Shown: in pieces, positions 43,655 to 46,352 of the stretch
Layout of the letters: every line of letters starts with the position of its first letter
How positions within the stretch are numbered: position 1 is the stretch's first letter
Origin: Clostridium sp. D43t1_170807_H7
Lineage (GTDB): Bacteria; Bacillota; Clostridia; Clostridiales; Clostridiaceae
Assembly: GCF_015555905.1 (NCBI RefSeq)
Contig: NZ_JADNLK010000022.1
Location: 1-46,352 of the forward strand
Length of the DNA stretch: 46,352 bases
Reading direction: 5' to 3'
Notes under the pieces: model-generated
What the model saw: only the letters and a program-made list of their open reading frames with translations
Told to the model about the DNA's origin: nothing
The model's database searches: none
Program-made: the position numbers and the translations under genes

Positions 43655-46213
43655 ATGGTCAAATTTTTACTAAATGGAAAGGTATGTAGTATAGATGAAG
43701 ATGAGTCTTTAATAGAATTTTTAAGAAACAAGAAAGAGTTAATATCGGTAAAGAATGGATGTGGGGAAGGGGCATGTGGAGCTTGTATGGTGTTAGTTGA
43801 TGGAAAAGCAACTAAGGCTTGCATATTAAAGGGACAAAAAATTAAGGATAAAGAAGTTATTACAGTTGAAGGTTTAGATGAGAAGTATAAAAAAGCTTTT
43901 GCTTATTCATTCACACGGGTTGGAGCAGTTCAGTGTGGCTTTTGTATACCAGGAATGGTTATAAGTGCTACAGGATTATTTAATAAAACATTAACTCCAA
44001 CTTCGGATGATGTAAAAAAAGCACTTATAGGAAATATATGTAGATGTACAGGGTATAAAAAGATTGAAGAGGCCATATTAATGACAGCTGAAATTATAAG
44101 AGAAAATAAGGAAATACCATTAGTAGGGTACAAGGGACTAGTTGGTGAGCCTTTAGGAAGAATTGATTCAGAAGATAAGGTATTAGCTATAGATGGATAT
44201 TGTGATGATTTGAAGGTAGATGGAATGCTTTATGGAGTTGCACTTAGACCAGAGTATCCTAGAATATTGATAAAAAATATTGATTATAGTGAAGCTTTAA
44301 ATTTGAACGGAGTAGTTAAGGTTGTAACAGCTGAGGATGTGCCAGGAAATAGATTTTGTGGACATTTAAAAAAAGATTGGCCAGCTTTAATAGCAATAGG
44401 AGAAGAAACAAGATATGTAGGAGATACTATTGCATTAGTTGCAGCAGAAAGTGAAGAGATAGCAAGAAAGGCAATTAATTTAATTAAAGTAGAATATGAT
44501 AGATTAATACCTATGACTTGTCCTGAAGATTCTCTTAAAGATGGAGCTCCAGAACTTCATAAAGGTGGAAACATATTAGCAAGAGAAGTTTTAAAAAGAG
44601 GTAATGTTGATGAAGCTATTAAAAACTCCAAGTATGTTGTAACTAATAATTATTCTGTGCCTTTTACTGAACATGCATTTTTAGAACCGGAAAGTGCATT
44701 GGCAGTACCTACAGATGAGGAGTTAGTTGTTTATACTGGAACACAATCTGTTTATGATGATTTACATGAGATTATATCATTATTAGGAGCTCAGGAAAGC
44801 AAGGTTAGAATAGTATCAAAGTATGTTGGTGGTGGATTCGGTGGAAAAGAAGACATGAGTTGCCAACATCAAGCAGCATTACTTGCATTTTTAACAGGAA
44901 AACCTGTAAAGATGACTTTAAAAAGAGCAGAAAGTATAAAGGTTCATCCAAAGAGACATGCAATGAAAATGGAATTTACAACAGCATGCGATGAAAATGG
45001 AAGACTAACAGCTATGAAAGCAAAGATTATTGCAGACACAGGAGCTTATGCATCTTTAGGAGGACCAGTATTACAAAGAGCTTGCACTCATGCTGCAGGT
45101 CCTTATAATTATCAAAATTCTGAAGTTGAAGGTATAGCAGTTTATACTAATAATCCACCAGGAGGAGCATTCAGAGGGTTTGGTGTAACACAATCAGCAT
45201 TTGCCAATGAAGCTAATATAAATAAACTTGCAGAACTTGTTGGGATATCTCCTTGGGAGATACGTTTTAGAAATGCAATTGAACCAGGACAAGAATTGCC
45301 TAATGGTCAAATAGCAGATGTAGGGACTGCATTAAAAGAGACATTATTGGCTGTTAAGGATGAATATGAAAAAAATGAATTTGTAGGAATAGCATGTGCC
45401 TTTAAAAATGCGGGAATAGGAGTAGGACTTCCTGATATAGGAAGAACTATGTTAGAAGTTAAAGATGAAGTTGTCATTATAAAAACTTCAGCAGCTTGTA
45501 TGGGACAAGGAATAGGTACAACCATCACACAAATAGTATGTGAAACTTTGAACTTAGATGCCAGTAAAGTTAAATGGATAAAACCAGATACTAAGTTAAC
45601 TCCAGATTCGGGAACATCAACAGCATCAAGACAGACATTGTTTACTGGAGAAGCTACAAGAGTTGCAGCTTTAAAATTAAAGGAAGCCCTTAAGACAAAA
45701 AGCTTAAAAGAGCTTAATGGTAAAGAGTTCTATGGTGAATTTTATGGTAAAACTGATAAAATGGGAAGTAATAAAAAGAATCCAGTCAGTCATGTTGCAT
45801 ATGGTTTTGCAACTCAAGTTGTTGTTTTAAATAAAGAAGGTCAGGTAAAAAAAATAATTGCAGCCCATGATGTTGGAAGAGCTATAAATCCTTTAAATGT
45901 TCAAGGGCAAATTGAAGGTGGAGTAGTTATGGGATTGGGATATGCACTAACTGAGGATTATCCATTAAAAGAATCAATTCCTACTGCTAAGTTTGGAACT
46001 TTAGGATTATTTAGATCAACTATGGTTCCAGAAATAGAAAGTATTATAATTGAAAAGAATAATGCAGAATTGGCATATGGAGCTAAGGGGGTGGGGGAAA
46101 TAACTTGTATACCAACAGCACCAGCAGTTCAAGGTGCATATTATAAGTTAGATGGAGTTTTTAGAACTAAGCTACCTTTAGAAAACACATTTTATAAAAA
46201 GCCTAAAAAATGA
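43655..46213 (+). CDS. Selenium-dependent xanthine dehydrogenase-type molybdenum hydroxylase
   Basis: An 852-aa fusion of a 2x[2Fe-2S] module (residues 1-155: CGEGACGACMVLVDG, then QCGFCIPGM and GNICRCTGYKK) and the molybdopterin subunit (about 165-852: GGGFGGKEDMSCQ, PPGGAFRGFG, and GAKGVGEITCIPTAPA with the catalytic Glu). This layout, without a FAD domain, fits the selenium-dependent xanthine/purine hydroxylase group. It hydroxylates purines at the head of the pathway; electrons must leave through another protein, possibly the ferredoxin-domain reductase before it. GAGGAG at 43641-43646 sets the start. Confidence 0.9.
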   Translation: MVKFLLNGKVCSIDEDESLIEFLRNKKELISVKNGCGEGACGACMVLVDGKATKACILKGQKIKDKEVITVEGLDEKYKKAFAYSFTRVGAVQCGFCIPGMVISATGLFNKTLTPTSDDVKKALIGNICRCTGYKKIEEAILMTAEIIRENKEIPLVGYKGLVGEPLGRIDSEDKVLAIDGYCDDLKVDGMLYGVALRPEYPRILIKNIDYSEALNLNGVVKVVTAEDVPGNRFCGHLKKDWPALIAIGEETRYVGDTIALVAAESEEIARKAINLIKVEYDRLIPMTCPEDSLKDGAPELHKGGNILAREVLKRGNVDEAIKNSKYVVTNNYSVPFTEHAFLEPESALAVPTDEELVVYTGTQSVYDDLHEIISLLGAQESKVRIVSKYVGGGFGGKEDMSCQHQAALLAFLTGKPVKMTLKRAESIKVHPKRHAMKMEFTTACDENGRLTAMKAKIIADTGAYASLGGPVLQRACTHAAGPYNYQNSEVEGIAVYTNNPPGGAFRGFGVTQSAFANEANINKLAELVGISPWEIRFRNAIEPGQELPNGQIADVGTALKETLLAVKDEYEKNEFVGIACAFKNAGIGVGLPDIGRTMLEVKDEVVIIKTSAACMGQGIGTTITQIVCETLNLDASKVKWIKPDTKLTPDSGTSTASRQTLFTGEATRVAALKLKEALKTKSLKELNGKEFYGEFYGKTDKMGSNKKNPVSHVAYGFATQVVVLNKEGQVKKIIAAHDVGRAINPLNVQGQIEGGVVMGLGYALTEDYPLKESIPTAKFGTLGLFRSTMVPEIESIIIEKNNAELAYGAKGVGEITCIPTAPAVQGAYYKLDGVFRTKLPLENTFYKKPKK

Positions 46214-46224
46214 TTATTTAATAT

Positions 46225-46267
46225 GAATCCACCTTATTGTGTTATTGTATAATAATGGTGGATTTTT
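46225..46267 (+). terminator. Terminator of the purine cluster
   Basis: A stem (46226-46238/46251-46264) ends in a T-run. The sequence to 46352 after it holds no gene start. Confidence 0.88.
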
Positions 46268-46352
46268 AATATATACTATAATAGTGCAAAAATACTTGAA
46301 TAATTTTACAACTGAATAAAATAAAAAAACATTTATGATAAATCCTTGCTAT

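Noticed and set aside
1..46352. Insertion sequences, prophage, integron or CRISPR array as cause of the gene decay
   Set aside because: No transposase, integrase, recombinase or regularly spaced repeats were seen in any frame; the damage looks like deletions and point changes.

Overview
The window is very AT-rich. It has strong AGGAGG-type ribosome binding sites, many short intrinsic terminators and Firmicute gene families (TreR, CPBP proteases, OPT transporters, NEAT/Isd heme proteins, a selenium-linked purine cluster). All of this points to a gut-type Clostridium (sensu stricto). I could not search databases, so species is not assigned. No rRNA, tRNA, CRISPR array, insertion sequence or phage gene was seen.

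Layout. 1-1.8 kb: a histidyl-tRNA synthetase gene behind a long leader. The leader holds a promoter, an unidentified terminator-bearing RNA element, and a 16-codon leader peptide with three consecutive His codons followed by mutually exclusive hairpins and a terminator. 2.0-5.8 kb: a Rieske-type FAD oxidoreductase, an OPT transporter and a PqqD-like protein. 5.8-8.4 kb: a histidine kinase scrap and a ruined trehalose operon (treP and treC deleted and joined) with an intact treR and two operators. 8.4-12.3 kb: a Pro/Gly-rich unknown protein, a K+/H+ antiporter with duplicated RCK_C domains, and an MBL-fold hydrolase. 12.3-13.8 kb: an intact-looking cobalamin riboswitch in front of a destroyed BtuFCD-type transporter. 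13.8-17.5 kb: a radical SAM protein, pyridoxal kinase, an M20 amidohydrolase and a WYL-type regulator. 17.6-22.2 kb: a graveyard with a broken propeller sensor, truncated YhcH, permease, hydantoinase-like, HExxH and LysR fragments, and one small intact Cys-rich protein. 22.4-30.1 kb: a duplicated TPR protein, an orphan sensor kinase, a HAD phosphatase, an HMA-fold protein without its metal cysteines, a CPBP protease and an AraC regulator. 30.1-36.2 kb: a Fur-box heme-acquisition locus (two NEAT proteins, IsdE-like lipoprotein, permease, ATPase) ending in a gutted ApbE gene. 36.3-46.2 kb: a co-directional YgeY-YgeW-carbamate kinase-YgeX-SsnA-dihydroorotate-dehydrogenase-like-xanthine dehydrogenase cluster of the kind linked to anaerobic purine/urate breakdown.

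How it fits together. About a dozen genes are broken, mostly by internal or junction deletions and partly by nonsense or frameshift changes. Trehalose uptake, B12 uptake and a propeller sensor have been lost, while heme uptake and purine catabolism look complete. The most notable regulatory system is the His-codon ribosome-mediated attenuator in front of hisS, where clostridia would normally use a T-box; here the stalled and released states can both be drawn at base-pair level. The AraC/NEAT intergenic region is a second well-formed circuit: a 14-bp direct repeat at 21-bp spacing overlaps the -35, with a Fur box downstream of the -10.
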